NCBI RefSeq assembly: GCF_018343545.2
Contig: NZ_JAGYPE020000041.1
Span: 1 to 52,846, forward strand
Reading direction: 5' to 3'
Length of the DNA stretch: 52,846 nt
Origin: Neobacillus citreus
GTDB lineage: Bacteria; Bacillota; Bacilli; Bacillales; Cytobacillaceae
Shown here one piece after another: positions 26,435-33,502 of the stretch. The number at the start of each line of letters is the position of its first letter. Within the stretch, counting starts at the first letter, position 1. The notes beneath the pieces are model-generated. The model had not been told where the DNA came from and ran no database searches. It saw only the letters and a list, made by a program, of their open reading frames with translations. A program made the position numbers and the translations under genes.

Positions 26435-26593
26435 ATGCAGCAGAACCAACAAGCTAAAGGGAATGCGGGTTCCATGATGAAACCGGAATTTGCTGGAACT
26501 GATGCACAAAAAGTAAAACAAGAAATTCAAAAAGATGTAAGTGCAGGACAAGGTGCGATGACTTCCCGAGAGGCAGGAGCAATGCGCGATTAA
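26435..26593 (+). CDS. Small gamma-SASP-like protein (52 residues)
   Basis: A 52-residue Gln/Ala/Gly-rich protein starts at ATG 26435 after a perfect TAAGGAGG. The segment EFAGTDAQKVKQEIQKD followed by SAGQG resembles one repeat of gamma-type small acid-soluble spore proteins (TEFASETDAQQVRQQNQ...AGQGQ). Gamma-SASPs are amino-acid reserves degraded at germination. Here only one repeat unit is present and it contains Met, Lys and Glu, which are unusual in the family, so the assignment is tentative. Confidence 0.55.
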   Translation: MQQNQQAKGNAGSMMKPEFAGTDAQKVKQEIQKDVSAGQGAMTSREAGAMRD

Positions 26594-26602
26594 AGAATGG
26601 TT

Positions 26603-26680
26603 CATGGGGACGGTTCTCTTGTGTCATTTTGGTTCACTGAAGTGCGAACTAAAAATTGATGCACAAGAACCGTCCCCATG
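26603..26680. repeat. Dispersed GGGGACGGTTCT palindromic element (complete)
   Basis: CATGGGGACGGTTCTCTTGTG (to 26623) is mirrored by CACAAGAACCGTCCCCATG (from 26662) around a 40-base centre. This is the best-preserved copy in the window. It lies between the SASP-like gene and the convergent permease gene. Confidence 0.75.
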
Positions 26681-26687
26681 TGTCATT

Positions 26688-27857
26688 TTAACTCTCGTTT
26701 TTTGTCGTAAAATCGGGTACGAGCCAATGGATAAGCAATCCAGCAATAGTAGCGTAGGCGATACCATTGTGGGCATATCCAACACCGATGATAAAGATGA
26801 TTGCAACTATTACTAAATTTTTCATATTAGCTAGACTCACTTTTTCTTCTAAAAGGTGACGGATCCCCATTGCGGCGATCATCCCAAACAACAGGATACA
26901 TATGCCGCCCATCACTGCAACTGGAATGGATTGAATTGCCGCACCAACTTTACCGAACAATCCAAGGAGAATTGCAATAACGGCAGCGCCTTGAATGATC
27001 CTGCTGGAAAACTGGCGTGTGATGGCTAGTACCCCGAGATTTTCAGCGTAAGTAGTTTGCGCTGGTCCGCCCAGGAAGCCGGAGACTAATGTTGCAATGC
27101 CATTCCCCCAAAGGATGCTCGAAAATCCAGGTTCCTTTGTAACTTCTTTTCCTGTAATTTCATTTAATACAAACATATGACCAAGGTCTTCAATGATGGT
27201 AACCAGGGCAATCGGTGCCATTCCGAAAATCACGACCCAGGTGAATTCCGGCATAACAAAATGTGGAAGTGCAAAAGCCGGTGCAGTAGCTATTGTCTCA
27301 AAATCAACAAATCCACGTATCGCGGCATAAACATACCCGACAACAAGACCGATGATGATCGGCAAAAGGCGGATTACCTTTGTGCCTGCTAGCGTTGCGA
27401 TAACCGCTGCAAGAAGGCTGACGATCGCGACATCCCATTGAGTTGACGCCATACTGGTCACCGCTGTGGTTGCCAGTGAAAGGCCGATAATACTTACAAC
27501 CGGTCCGACAACAACTGGAGGAATAACCTTGCGGACTTTTTCAAAGCCGAAAAAAGAAATAATCAATGATACAATGGCATAAACAATGGAAACGCTAATA
27601 AGTCCTGCGACCGCTTGACCCGGAGAGTGCAGCTTCCCCACATACAACGCAAGCGGAGCAATAAAGGCAAACGATGAACCTAGATAAGTAGGAACCTTTC
27701 CACGCGTAATAAGATGGAAAATCAAGGTTCCCAAACCACTGGCAATTAGGGCACTTCCCGGATCAAGACCGGTGAGTGCTGGGACCAAAACAGTTGCACC
27801 AAACATCGCAAACAAATGTTGTAATGACAAGGGTATTGCACTTAAAAAATTTTTCAA
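26688..27857 (-). CDS. Uracil/xanthine permease family transporter (NCS2)
   Basis: This protein of about 389 residues has 12-14 predicted membrane segments and belongs to the nucleobase:cation symporter-2 (UraA/PyrP) family. Signatures include SLQHLFAMFGATVLVP at the N-terminus, YLGSSFAFI near 60, IALVTIIEDLGHM near 225 (conserved acidic residues) and the GFLGGPAQTTYAENLG motif near 255. It most likely imports uracil with protons. Translation starts at TTG 27857, about 7 bases after an AAAAGGGGGG site; the upstream ATG would put that site within the gene. No pyrimidine-attenuation leader is obvious and the pyr operon is not adjacent. Confidence 0.9.
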   Translation of the reverse strand: MKNFLSAIPLSLQHLFAMFGATVLVPALTGLDPGSALIASGLGTLIFHLITRGKVPTYLGSSFAFIAPLALYVGKLHSPGQAVAGLISVSIVYAIVSLIISFFGFEKVRKVIPPVVVGPVVSIIGLSLATTAVTSMASTQWDVAIVSLLAAVIATLAGTKVIRLLPIIIGLVVGYVYAAIRGFVDFETIATAPAFALPHFVMPEFTWVVIFGMAPIALVTIIEDLGHMFVLNEITGKEVTKEPGFSSILWGNGIATLVSGFLGGPAQTTYAENLGVLAITRQFSSRIIQGAAVIAILLGLFGKVGAAIQSIPVAVMGGICILLFGMIAAMGIRHLLEEKVSLANMKNLVIVAIIFIIGVGYAHNGIAYATIAGLLIHWLVPDFTTKNES

Positions 27858-28036
27858 TCGTGTTCCCCCCTTTTGATAGTTCATTTGTTCTATTCAATGT
27901 TAAATATTCGAATGAAAAATGTTTTATGTCTTTTTTGATTACAATTTTCTATTTTCTGTTTACACAAAAAAGGCCCCTGCCGGAAGCCCTATTTCATGCT
28001 AAAATTATCGATAAAAAATAAGATGGTGAACTTCGA

Positions 28037-28357
28037 ATGAGAATAAATTTATCAGAAAATCAAATAGCGGAAATAAAACAAATCGTTCAAAAAGAACTTT
28101 TGATAAAAGGAATAGAACCAACAGATGAATATTTATTTATCCACTGTTTTTCGAAAAAACAAAAAGAAACCGTCTATTATCATCTGTTTTCAGAAAATGA
28201 TACGTTGATTATCCGTTGCTATGCGCGCGTGTTTGACAACTTAGGTCTGGTCGTGATAACCAGAAGGACCGCAAAAAATGTATTTGAATATCTGGTAAAC
28301 CAAACTGGATTTCAAAACACAATCTATCTAGAAAATGGGATAGAATTTAGATTTTAA
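28037..28357 (+). CDS. Hypothetical protein (106 residues)
   Basis: This soluble alpha/beta-looking protein begins MRINLSENQIAEIKQIVQKE, with a central CFSKKQKETVYYHLFSEND and a C-terminal ENGIEFRF. I do not recognise a family. GATGGTGAAC precedes the ATG at workable spacing, and codon use resembles its neighbours. It is divergent from the permease gene across a 179-base gap. Confidence 0.6.
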   Translation: MRINLSENQIAEIKQIVQKELLIKGIEPTDEYLFIHCFSKKQKETVYYHLFSENDTLIIRCYARVFDNLGLVVITRRTAKNVFEYLVNQTGFQNTIYLENGIEFRF

Positions 28358-28585
28358 AGAAGGGACGGACCCTATTTATTATAAAGGCTCAAATGATTTA
28401 GCCTTACTTATCCGATGGGCTATTAAATAGATTATAAGTAACAACACAATCCCCAACCCAAGCAGTGCTGTCCCAATACTTGCTGCTTTATTTTACTTAT
28501 TTTAAGAAAGATGAACGGACAAAATCTTTTTAGCCTGAACAAAATTAAAGTCAATAACATATCATAACCATAGGTAGGACACCAG

Positions 28586-28616
28586 AAAAAAAGACCGTGA
28601 CAAAAGCGACACGGCC
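28586..28616 (-). terminator. Terminator-like hairpin on the minus strand
   Basis: CCGTG / CACGG arms (28595-28614) with partial outer pairing are followed on the minus strand by a T7 run. It probably ends the transcript of the DUF2642-like gene at 28763. The remaining 230 bases toward 28358 carry a gene-less stretch; a minus-strand segment at 28378-28493 could encode one hydrophobic helix but has no start codon. Confidence 0.6.
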
Positions 28617-28639
28617 AAATACAGTGTTAACGGTGATTC

Positions 28640-28676
28640 AATAATCCATCCTCGTCTGCCAACAGGATGGATTATT
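28640..28676. other. Perfect 13-bp inverted repeat
   Basis: AATAATCCATCCT and AGGATGGATTATT are separated by 11 bases. No T-run follows on either strand, so it is more likely an RNA stability or processing hairpin in the 3' untranslated region of the DUF2642-like gene, or a protein-binding dyad. Confidence 0.6.
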
Positions 28677-28762
28677 CATTTTGTAAATATTGACCCAACA
28701 TGACATCACTCTTCACTTTCTTTAATGTTGTTATATCAATCTCTCGAGTTTTCACATCGTTG

Positions 28763-29437
28763 TTAAGGTAATTGTACTGTTTTAATATGCTCCACATTCC
28801 GATAGATCCGTTCCCCTTCTGCTGTGATTAAAGCAATTTTGTTATTTTGAATCTTTTGGAGTACGCCGATTTTTTCAGGATGGTCTCCTCCATCAATAAT
28901 CACAAGTTGATTTTCAAATTTTTTCAACTGCTCATCAAACGACCTTGCTAAAGGAGTGGACTTTGGCATAAGAGGCAAGTTTTCACTGTTTAAGGAATAT
29001 GGCGTTGTATTTGGTGGGTAGGGAATGAGCCATTTCACATGATTCATTGAGATACACATTGTTTTATATACAGGTGAGTGAAATACGAAATAGTCGTTCA
29101 TAATGCTGGTTAGGTAGCCATGGATGGATTTATTCCCTGTGACATAAACTTTCAAGAACAATCCTTTAGCAACAGTTAATGCCTTTCGAAAAGATATGGC
29201 ATCCGTTTCAATTGGTTTTTCCGCCGGTGGAGTATTAGTAAGATCTTCTTCTTCTAATTCAGTTTCTTTTAATCTTTGTACATGAATGAATGGAATATAA
29301 ATGAAACGATGGTTTTTGCTATCGTATAAGACGATAATGTCTAATCCGCTATCTAACAGGATTCCTTTGTGAAAATTTCCTCCCGAAAGTTCAACTTCAA
29401 TTTTCTTTCCTATTAAATCAACAAAATCGATCGGCAT
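28763..29437 (-). CDS. DUF2642-like protein with repeated Sm-like folds
   Basis: This protein of about 224 residues has three beta-rich segments. The first is IGKKIEVELSGGNFHKG...YIPFIHVQRL (about 8-55). The second is LKVYVTGNKSIHGYLTSIM...NHVKWLIPY (about 93-138), the signature of DUF2642, seen in Bacillus spore-associated proteins. The third is a degenerate copy at the end (QLVIIDGG...ERIYRNVEHIKTV). A spore-coat or spore-assembly function is possible by family association only. The ATG at 29437 is preferred, 7 bases after AAGGAG; the ATG at 29443 is too close. Confidence 0.65.
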   Translation of the reverse strand: MPIDFVDLIGKKIEVELSGGNFHKGILLDSGLDIIVLYDSKNHRFIYIPFIHVQRLKETELEEEDLTNTPPAEKPIETDAISFRKALTVAKGLFLKVYVTGNKSIHGYLTSIMNDYFVFHSPVYKTMCISMNHVKWLIPYPPNTTPYSLNSENLPLMPKSTPLARSFDEQLKKFENQLVIIDGGDHPEKIGVLQKIQNNKIALITAEGERIYRNVEHIKTVQLP

Positions 29438-29465
29438 CTTCATTCTCCTTTTTTACTAAAATATC

Positions 29466-30833
29466 TTAATGCGAAAGAGCACCGCCAAATAGCCAAGAAA
29501 CCCAATAATATAAAACGACTAGGGTAAACAGAGTTGCGGGCGGTATGACGACGAGCGTGATTTTGATATACTCCCACCAACTGATCATTACTTTTCCTTT
29601 CCTTACGATATGCATCCACATCAATGTAGCAAGGGTTCCCATCGGAAGCAGTAACGAGCCCATATCACTGCCAATCACGTTCGCCAAGTAGGCAATTTTC
29701 AATTCGAGCAAACTAAGATCCATATGGGTTAATGTGAGTGTTCCAACCATGAGGGCTGGGTGATTATTAAATATATTGGATAGAACGGATAGAAGCACGC
29801 CCATCATGACACTCGCGTGGAGAAGGCTTCCAGAAACCATCGGTTCCATGAAACCAATCAACCAGTCTGTCAATCCGATGTTATTGAGACCGTATATGAT
29901 GGTATACATACAAAAGGCGAAAACGATAATGTACCATGGTGTTTTCTTCAGCATATCGGCTGGGGAGATTTTTAAGTATGCCCATCTCCATGCTAAAAGA
30001 ATAAGCGAGCCGATTACAGCCATGAGGGAAACGGGAATACCCAAAAACGAAGCAACAAACAGGCTGCAACGGACAGCAAACACGAACAGAAGAACATTTC
30101 GCATAAATCTTGAACGTGCTTTTTCTGAAGGATGTTCAATGCCTTTCACTGGTTTGAGGGGATGATAAGAGGAACTTGTCAGCCCCGAAACATTCGTAGG
30201 AACGGTTTTCGGTAAGATTTTCTTAAAGCGAAGGAACAAGAACCAAGTCAGCAGCAGCAACCCAAGTGTTGCAGGTACAAACATCATGGCTGTATGCAGC
30301 CACAAATCCATATGAACGATTTTAAGCGCAATTAAATTTACAATGTTACTTACTCCAATTGGGGCACTCGAAGCAGTCGCAATTAAAGCACCAGATAGCA
30401 AGTATGGAATTTTTTGCTTGTTTTTTAAGCCCATATTGTTTAACAGCATGACTAAGATTGGGGTTGTGATTAAAATACTTCCATCGTTATTGAAAAAAAG
30501 AGTCATGAGGAAGCATAAAAGGTTGACATACCAGAATAATCTTACCCCTGACCCCTTTGCTCTTTCCGCGAGTTTCTCAGCCATCCAGCTAAAGAACCCA
30601 AAACTTTCTAATACAATCGCCATGACAATCGTTGCCATGATCGTAATCGCGGCACCACTTATGGTTTCTGAAATGATCCCCAGGTCTGATAATGAAACAC
30701 TTCCACTAAGGACGACAATAACCGCTCCGATTGCTGCAGGTATCGCTTCATTGATGCCTTTTGGCCGCCAAAGAATAAGTCCGAGGGTAACCAAAAAAGT
30801 CACGATGGTGATCCAAACGGTTAAATGGACCAT
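29466..30833 (-). CDS. ArsB/YdfA-family membrane transporter (arsenite efflux-like)
   Basis: This protein of about 455 residues with 11-12 hydrophobic segments belongs to the ion transporter superfamily. It contains the ArsB-type elements TLFFNNDGSILITTPI near 108, ATASSAPIGVSNIVNLIA near 145 and NIFNNHPALMVGTL plus NVIGSDMGSLLLPMGTLATLMW near 365-415. Arsenite or antimonite export is the typical role, but no arsR, arsC or ACR3 gene is adjacent, so the substrate is uncertain. ATG 30833 has GAAGGGAG 8 bases upstream. It lies 28 bases upstream of the DUF2642-like gene and may share its transcript. Confidence 0.82.
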   Translation of the reverse strand: MVHLTVWITIVTFLVTLGLILWRPKGINEAIPAAIGAVIVVLSGSVSLSDLGIISETISGAAITIMATIVMAIVLESFGFFSWMAEKLAERAKGSGVRLFWYVNLLCFLMTLFFNNDGSILITTPILVMLLNNMGLKNKQKIPYLLSGALIATASSAPIGVSNIVNLIALKIVHMDLWLHTAMMFVPATLGLLLLTWFLFLRFKKILPKTVPTNVSGLTSSSYHPLKPVKGIEHPSEKARSRFMRNVLLFVFAVRCSLFVASFLGIPVSLMAVIGSLILLAWRWAYLKISPADMLKKTPWYIIVFAFCMYTIIYGLNNIGLTDWLIGFMEPMVSGSLLHASVMMGVLLSVLSNIFNNHPALMVGTLTLTHMDLSLLELKIAYLANVIGSDMGSLLLPMGTLATLMWMHIVRKGKVMISWWEYIKITLVVIPPATLFTLVVLYYWVSWLFGGALSH

Positions 30834-31068
30834 ATTTTTTCTCCCTTCATTTTGTGATTTCTCAGGACGTATCCCTGAGACCACATACCTTCCTCTTCAA
30901 TTGTTCCGCTGATGTCCCCCCCTACCATCTATCCCTCTTGTGTTGTTGTACTTTATCCTATGAAAAACGAATAAGACAGGCTTTAGACTTGTACCCTTTT
31001 TTCAATAAATCAACGGGAGTCTAAAAAATAAAGAATGAAATTCTAATAGCTACGTCTCACTGGGAAAA

Positions 31069-31094
31069 CAAAAAAGCGAAGCAATTAAGCTTCG
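31069..31094 (-). terminator. Rho-independent terminator downstream of TOMM precursor A
   Basis: GCGAAGC / GCTTCGC (31076-31094) with a 5-nt loop is followed on the minus strand by a T-run. Between it and the precursor A stop codon lies a structured 3' region of about 250 bases. Confidence 0.8.
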
Positions 31095-31111
31095 CACATT
31101 AAAATTTATAC

Positions 31112-31236
31112 AAATTCAACGGAAAGGGACAAAAATGGAAACTCGCCGATTGGCGAGTCCGCGAGGACGAAGACAGAGGCGTAGTTGAATTTATGCGTTA
31201 AGTAAGTATAAAGCTTTCGACAGAAAGTTTATACTT
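31112..31236. other. Nested hairpins, candidate structured RNA element in the precursor A 3' region
   Basis: A 9-bp closing stem (AAATTCAAC 31112-31120 with GTTGAATTT 31184-31192) encloses a perfect ACTCGCC/GGCGAGT hairpin (31141-31158) and a purine-rich arm. Just beyond lies a second strong hairpin, AAGTATAAA-G-CTTTC with GAAAG-TTTATACTT (31204-31236). I do not recognise any RNA class. The rest of the 30834-31351 gap shows no open frame. Confidence 0.5.
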
Positions 31237-31351
31237 TCTTATTAGCTTACGAAAAACAGTACTGTCCCTTTATTATTTATATGCTTATTTAACTATCCTG
31301 CTGGTTCCTTGAATAGTTTATATAACAACAACGCTGACACAGTTATAGCAG

Positions 31352-31720
31352 TTAATAGTAGCCATTATAGTAGTATTCATCATAATAGCCGCCATAGCAG
31401 CTGCCACATCCGCCTACCGCTAAACCAATGCCGAAACAGCTAACACCTACACAGCCAAATCCACCACAGCGGAAACCTCCACATCGAAATCCTCCACATC
31501 GAAAGCCACCGCAACGCATGCCGCCACCACAACGCATTCCACCACCACAACGCATGCCGCCACCACAACGCATGCCGCCACCACAACGCATGCCGCCGCC
31601 ACAACGCATACCGCCGCCATGCAGGCGCGGATCCAGGCCCTGTGGATCCATCACAACTAACTCACCAGCTTGATAAGGATCGATTCCCAACCCTTGCAAT
31701 TCAAATTGAAAATTATGCAT
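31352..31720 (-). CDS. TOMM (heterocycloanthracin-type) precursor peptide A
   Basis: This 122-residue peptide has a leader of about 33 residues (MHNFQFELQGLGIDPYQ, then DPQ..DPRL) that matches the heterocycloanthracin/sonorensin precursor type. The core holds six MRCGGG/F units, three FRCGGF units and a C-terminal VSCFGIG and GGCGSC region. It has 13 cysteines that could be cyclised to thiazoles, and ends in a Tyr-rich tail (YYDEYYYNGYY), unusual for this class. The start is ATG 31720 after AAAGGGGAGG; longer upstream frames lack a site. The leader DNA and ribosome site are nearly identical to precursor B at 39667. It is detached from the maturation genes by 2.3 kb and has its own sigma-K-like promoter. 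Confidence 0.82.
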   Translation of the reverse strand: MHNFQFELQGLGIDPYQAGELVVMDPQGLDPRLHGGGMRCGGGMRCGGGMRCGGGMRCGGGMRCGGGMRCGGFRCGGFRCGGFRCGGFGCVGVSCFGIGLAVGGCGSCYGGYYDEYYYNGYY

Positions 31721-31802
31721 TTTTTCCTCCCCTTTGTATTTCATCAGGTTAAACCTGAATAGAGAGATAAATGTGTAAGATACAACATTCAACACGCCTT
31801 GC

Positions 31803-31864
31803 ACTCTCTTCAACAATTTATGATTTCTTATAGGTCGCTGTCACTAAATAAAGAGCCTATTTTT
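31803..31864 (-). promoter_or_regulatory. Conserved promoter block of TOMM precursor A (sigma-K-like)
   Basis: This 62-bp block is about 90% identical to 40058-40118 and starts at the same distance, 83 bases, from the start codon. On the minus strand it contains GTGACA (AC at 31840-31841), 17 bases, then CATAAATTG (31814-31822), which fits the sigma-K pattern AC-N16/17-CATAnnnT. An ATAGG...CCTAT dyad overlaps the -35 side. Confidence 0.6.
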
Positions 31865-31975
31865 CGTTGAAGTTTTATGAGATGTTCTCAAAAAAGTCCA
31901 AAAATAGATTACTATATTAAAAGATTTGTTATGTAGGTAGAACAATTATTTAACCTTCCCCATATATGCTAGCGA

Positions 31976-32284
31976 TTAAACTTCATCTAGAAAAATGATT
32001 CTATGCTTTAACTCTTTATTGGAATCTAAAACACCAATTACAATTTGATTATCTTCAGTTATTGTCACATATCTGAATTGTTCAACCCCATTAATAATTA
32101 TTGCTGGTTCCAGCTTTGCCTCCATCTTGGCAAAGACATTCTCTGAATACTCAAGTTTTAGAATATCAGCAATTTCTTCTGTGGTTTGTCTAATATATTT
32201 AAATAGGAAATCTTGGATTGAAAATTGCTCAATCATCGTTAAATTTTTCTTAAACTTTAACTCATTTACTGAAACTGTTTTCAC
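31976..32284 (-). CDS. Hypothetical protein (102 residues)
   Basis: This small soluble protein has a charged helical N-terminal half (SVNELKFKKNLTMIEQFSIQ) and a beta-rich C-terminal half (YVTITEDNQIVIGVLDS...HRIIFLDEV). I do not recognise a family. GTG 32284 is chosen because GAGGAG lies 8 bases before it. It is transcribed toward precursor A's promoter block but is probably independent. Confidence 0.6.
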   Translation of the reverse strand: MKTVSVNELKFKKNLTMIEQFSIQDFLFKYIRQTTEEIADILKLEYSENVFAKMEAKLEPAIIINGVEQFRYVTITEDNQIVIGVLDSNKELKHRIIFLDEV

Positions 32285-32468
32285 TTTAATCACTCCTCAA
32301 ATAGTAATTAAAGTGTAAACTTATCATTTCATAACCTCAACGATATTATAGTGACAGAATATTTACATTTTGATTTCAAGCATATACTGTAAATTATTCT
32401 AAAAAAGTTTTTTCTTTTTTTATACGCTTGTCCACACACTTTAACAATGAATGAATATGTTATTATTA

Positions 32469-32533
32469 CCTCCGTCAACCATATATCAAAACCTCCTTTA
32501 AGGCGTTTGCACGAATTGCAGACGCCTCTTTTT
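32469..32533 (+). ncRNA. Candidate small RNA A (sporulation-type promoter, strong terminator)
   Basis: GCTTGTCCAC (32426-32435) followed after 18 bases by AATATGTTA resembles a sigma-K promoter. About 65 bases later a hairpin AGGCGT.TGCA / TGCA.ACGCCT with a T6 run ends the unit. No start codon lies in the plus frame. The unpaired part contains ACCTCCTTTAAGG, complementary to a Shine-Dalgarno sequence. A homologous unit lies at 33372-33442. On the opposite strand an AAAGGAGG-ATG opens only 13 codons. Confidence 0.35.
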
Positions 32534-32673
32534 TATATTTTTAAGGAAAAATTTAAAAAATAATAATTATTTCAGAATACCATGATGCTTGTCCACGCAA
32601 TCCTTGTCCAAATAAATATATATACATAGAGGAAAGTTTCTTTCCTCCTAATAATCAAAGGGTGGTGAGGATT

Positions 32674-32757
32674 ATGTATTACGGCGGCAGCAGCTTTGTG
32701 TTAATCGTAGTATTGTTTATTCTCTTAATTATCGTTCTAACAAGCTTTGCTTATTAA
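32674..32757 (+). CDS. YjcZ-type small sporulation peptide, copy 1
   Basis: The 27-residue peptide reads [15 protein letters not shown] then ILLIIVLTSFAY: a short Gly/Tyr start and a single hydrophobic helix with the [14 protein letters not shown] core that defines the YjcZ family of sporulation-associated peptides. AAAGGGTGGTGAGG precedes the ATG. It probably inserts into a spore or mother-cell membrane. A second copy with the identical protein follows 43 bases later. Confidence 0.85.
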   Translation: MYYGGSSFVLIVVLFILLIIVLTSFAY

Positions 32758-32800
32758 TCGGTGATAATCGTATGGAAGCCAACAAAGGGTGGTGAGGATT

Positions 32801-32884
32801 ATGTATTACGGTGGCAGCAGCTTTGTCTTAATCGTAGTATTGTTTATTCTGTTAATCATTGTACTAACTAGCTTTGCTTATTAA
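32801..32884 (+). CDS. YjcZ-type small sporulation peptide, copy 2
   Basis: The encoded protein is identical to copy 1 while the DNA has several silent changes, and the ribosome-site region (AAAGGGTGGTGAGGATT) is also duplicated. The silent changes mean the amino-acid sequence is under selection. It is co-transcribed with copy 1 and the next gene. Confidence 0.85.
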   Translation: MYYGGSSFVLIVVLFILLIIVLTSFAY

Positions 32885-32938
32885 TTCCAAATGAGAGAAT
32901 CAAATGAATAAAAACCATTTAGACTGGAGGTGGTATAC

Positions 32939-33040
32939 ATGGAAGAACGCAGAGAACGCAGAAACAATGTTGCAGCATTAATTGTAGTTTTGTTCATTCT
33001 CCTAATCATCGTAGGATCTTCCTTTATGGGCGGCTATTAA
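32939..33040 (+). CDS. YjcZ-like small membrane peptide with charged N-terminus
   Basis: This 33-residue peptide starts MEERRERRNN and continues with a single helix [21 protein letters not shown], sharing the [12 protein letters not shown] core with the two upstream copies but replacing the Gly/Tyr head by charged residues. The GGAGG site 7 bases before ATG supports the start. It is the last gene of a three-gene unit closed by the hairpin at 33064. Confidence 0.8.
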   Translation: MEERRERRNNVAALIVVLFILLIIVGSSFMGGY

Positions 33041-33063
33041 TTTAATGGCACTGCCAATTGGTG

Positions 33064-33097
33064 AAGGACAGGTTGGGTAAGATTAATCTGTCCTTTT
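33064..33097 (+). terminator. Terminator of the YjcZ-type triplet
   Basis: AAGGACAG / CTGTCCTT arms with a 16-nt loop and following T residues lie 24 bases past the last stop codon. Confidence 0.65.
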
Positions 33098-33133
33098 ACC
33101 CGATATTAATATTTAGGAAAGGAGGTTTTATGC

Positions 33134-33304
33134 ATGTTTCCCTTTCCAGACGGCTTTAGAAGAAGACGATTCGTTCCCATTGAAATTGAAATTGAAATTG
33201 AAAGAAGAAGAAGAGTAATTGAAATTGAAATCGAAATAGAGAGAAGAAGACGAATCGCAATTGAAATCGAAAGAAGAAGAAGAAGAGGCGGATTCTTCTT
33301 GTAA
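33134..33304 (+). CDS. Arg-block/(Ile-Glu)-repeat patterned mini-protein
   Basis: This 56-residue protein is built almost entirely from RRRR blocks alternating with strictly alternating Ile-Glu strands: FRRRRFVP, IEIEIEIE, RRRRVIEIEIEIE, RRRRIAIEIE, RRRRRGGFFL. Such sequences form amphipathic beta-strands with one hydrophobic and one acidic face and could assemble into sheets or fibres; the Arg blocks could pair with Glu or bind nucleic acid or phosphate. GGAAAGGAGG precedes it; ATG 33134 gives the long frame while ATG 33130 closes after nine codons. I do not recognise the family. The setting between YjcZ-type genes suggests a sporulation role. Confidence 0.65.
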   Translation: MFPFPDGFRRRRFVPIEIEIEIERRRRVIEIEIEIERRRRIAIEIERRRRRGGFFL

Positions 33305-33371
33305 AAAATAATCTTTTGTAAATTCAACGCTTGTCCACTCTCTTTTATTCTAGTTGCATATAATATTACTA

Positions 33372-33442
33372 GACCGCCGCCAAAAGCACCATAACATATA
33401 CACCTCTCTTAAGGAACGTTTGCGTTTATCGCAAACGTTTCT
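33372..33442 (+). ncRNA. Candidate small RNA B, homologous to candidate A
   Basis: ACGCTTGTCCAC, 18 bases, then CATATAATA (33357-33365) matches the sigma-K pattern. The transcribed part ends in a perfect AACGTTTGCG / CGCAAACGTT hairpin with a T-rich tail. Sequence similarity to the unit at 32426-32533 runs from promoter to terminator (CTTGTCCAC, ACCATA, ACCTC..TTAAGG..GTTTGC). No plus-strand start codon is present. The opposite strand has a YjcZ-like YGAFGGGL fragment, so a decayed gene is an alternative. Confidence 0.35.
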
Positions 33443-33502
33443 TTATTATATCTTAAATGATTCTGCATGAAAAAAGGCCCTTTAAAGGACCTTAAAAAAA
33501 GC

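Noticed and set aside
28378..28493. Minus-strand hydrophobic mini-gene (ASIGTALLGLGIVLLLIIYL)
   Set aside because: It has no start codon or ribosome site and an in-frame TAA lies just upstream; at most a remnant.
31095..31260. Known structured RNA (6S, tmRNA, c-di-GMP riboswitch, hammerhead or group II intron domain)
   Set aside because: None of the conserved core motifs of these RNAs is present; only the nested hairpins could be supported.
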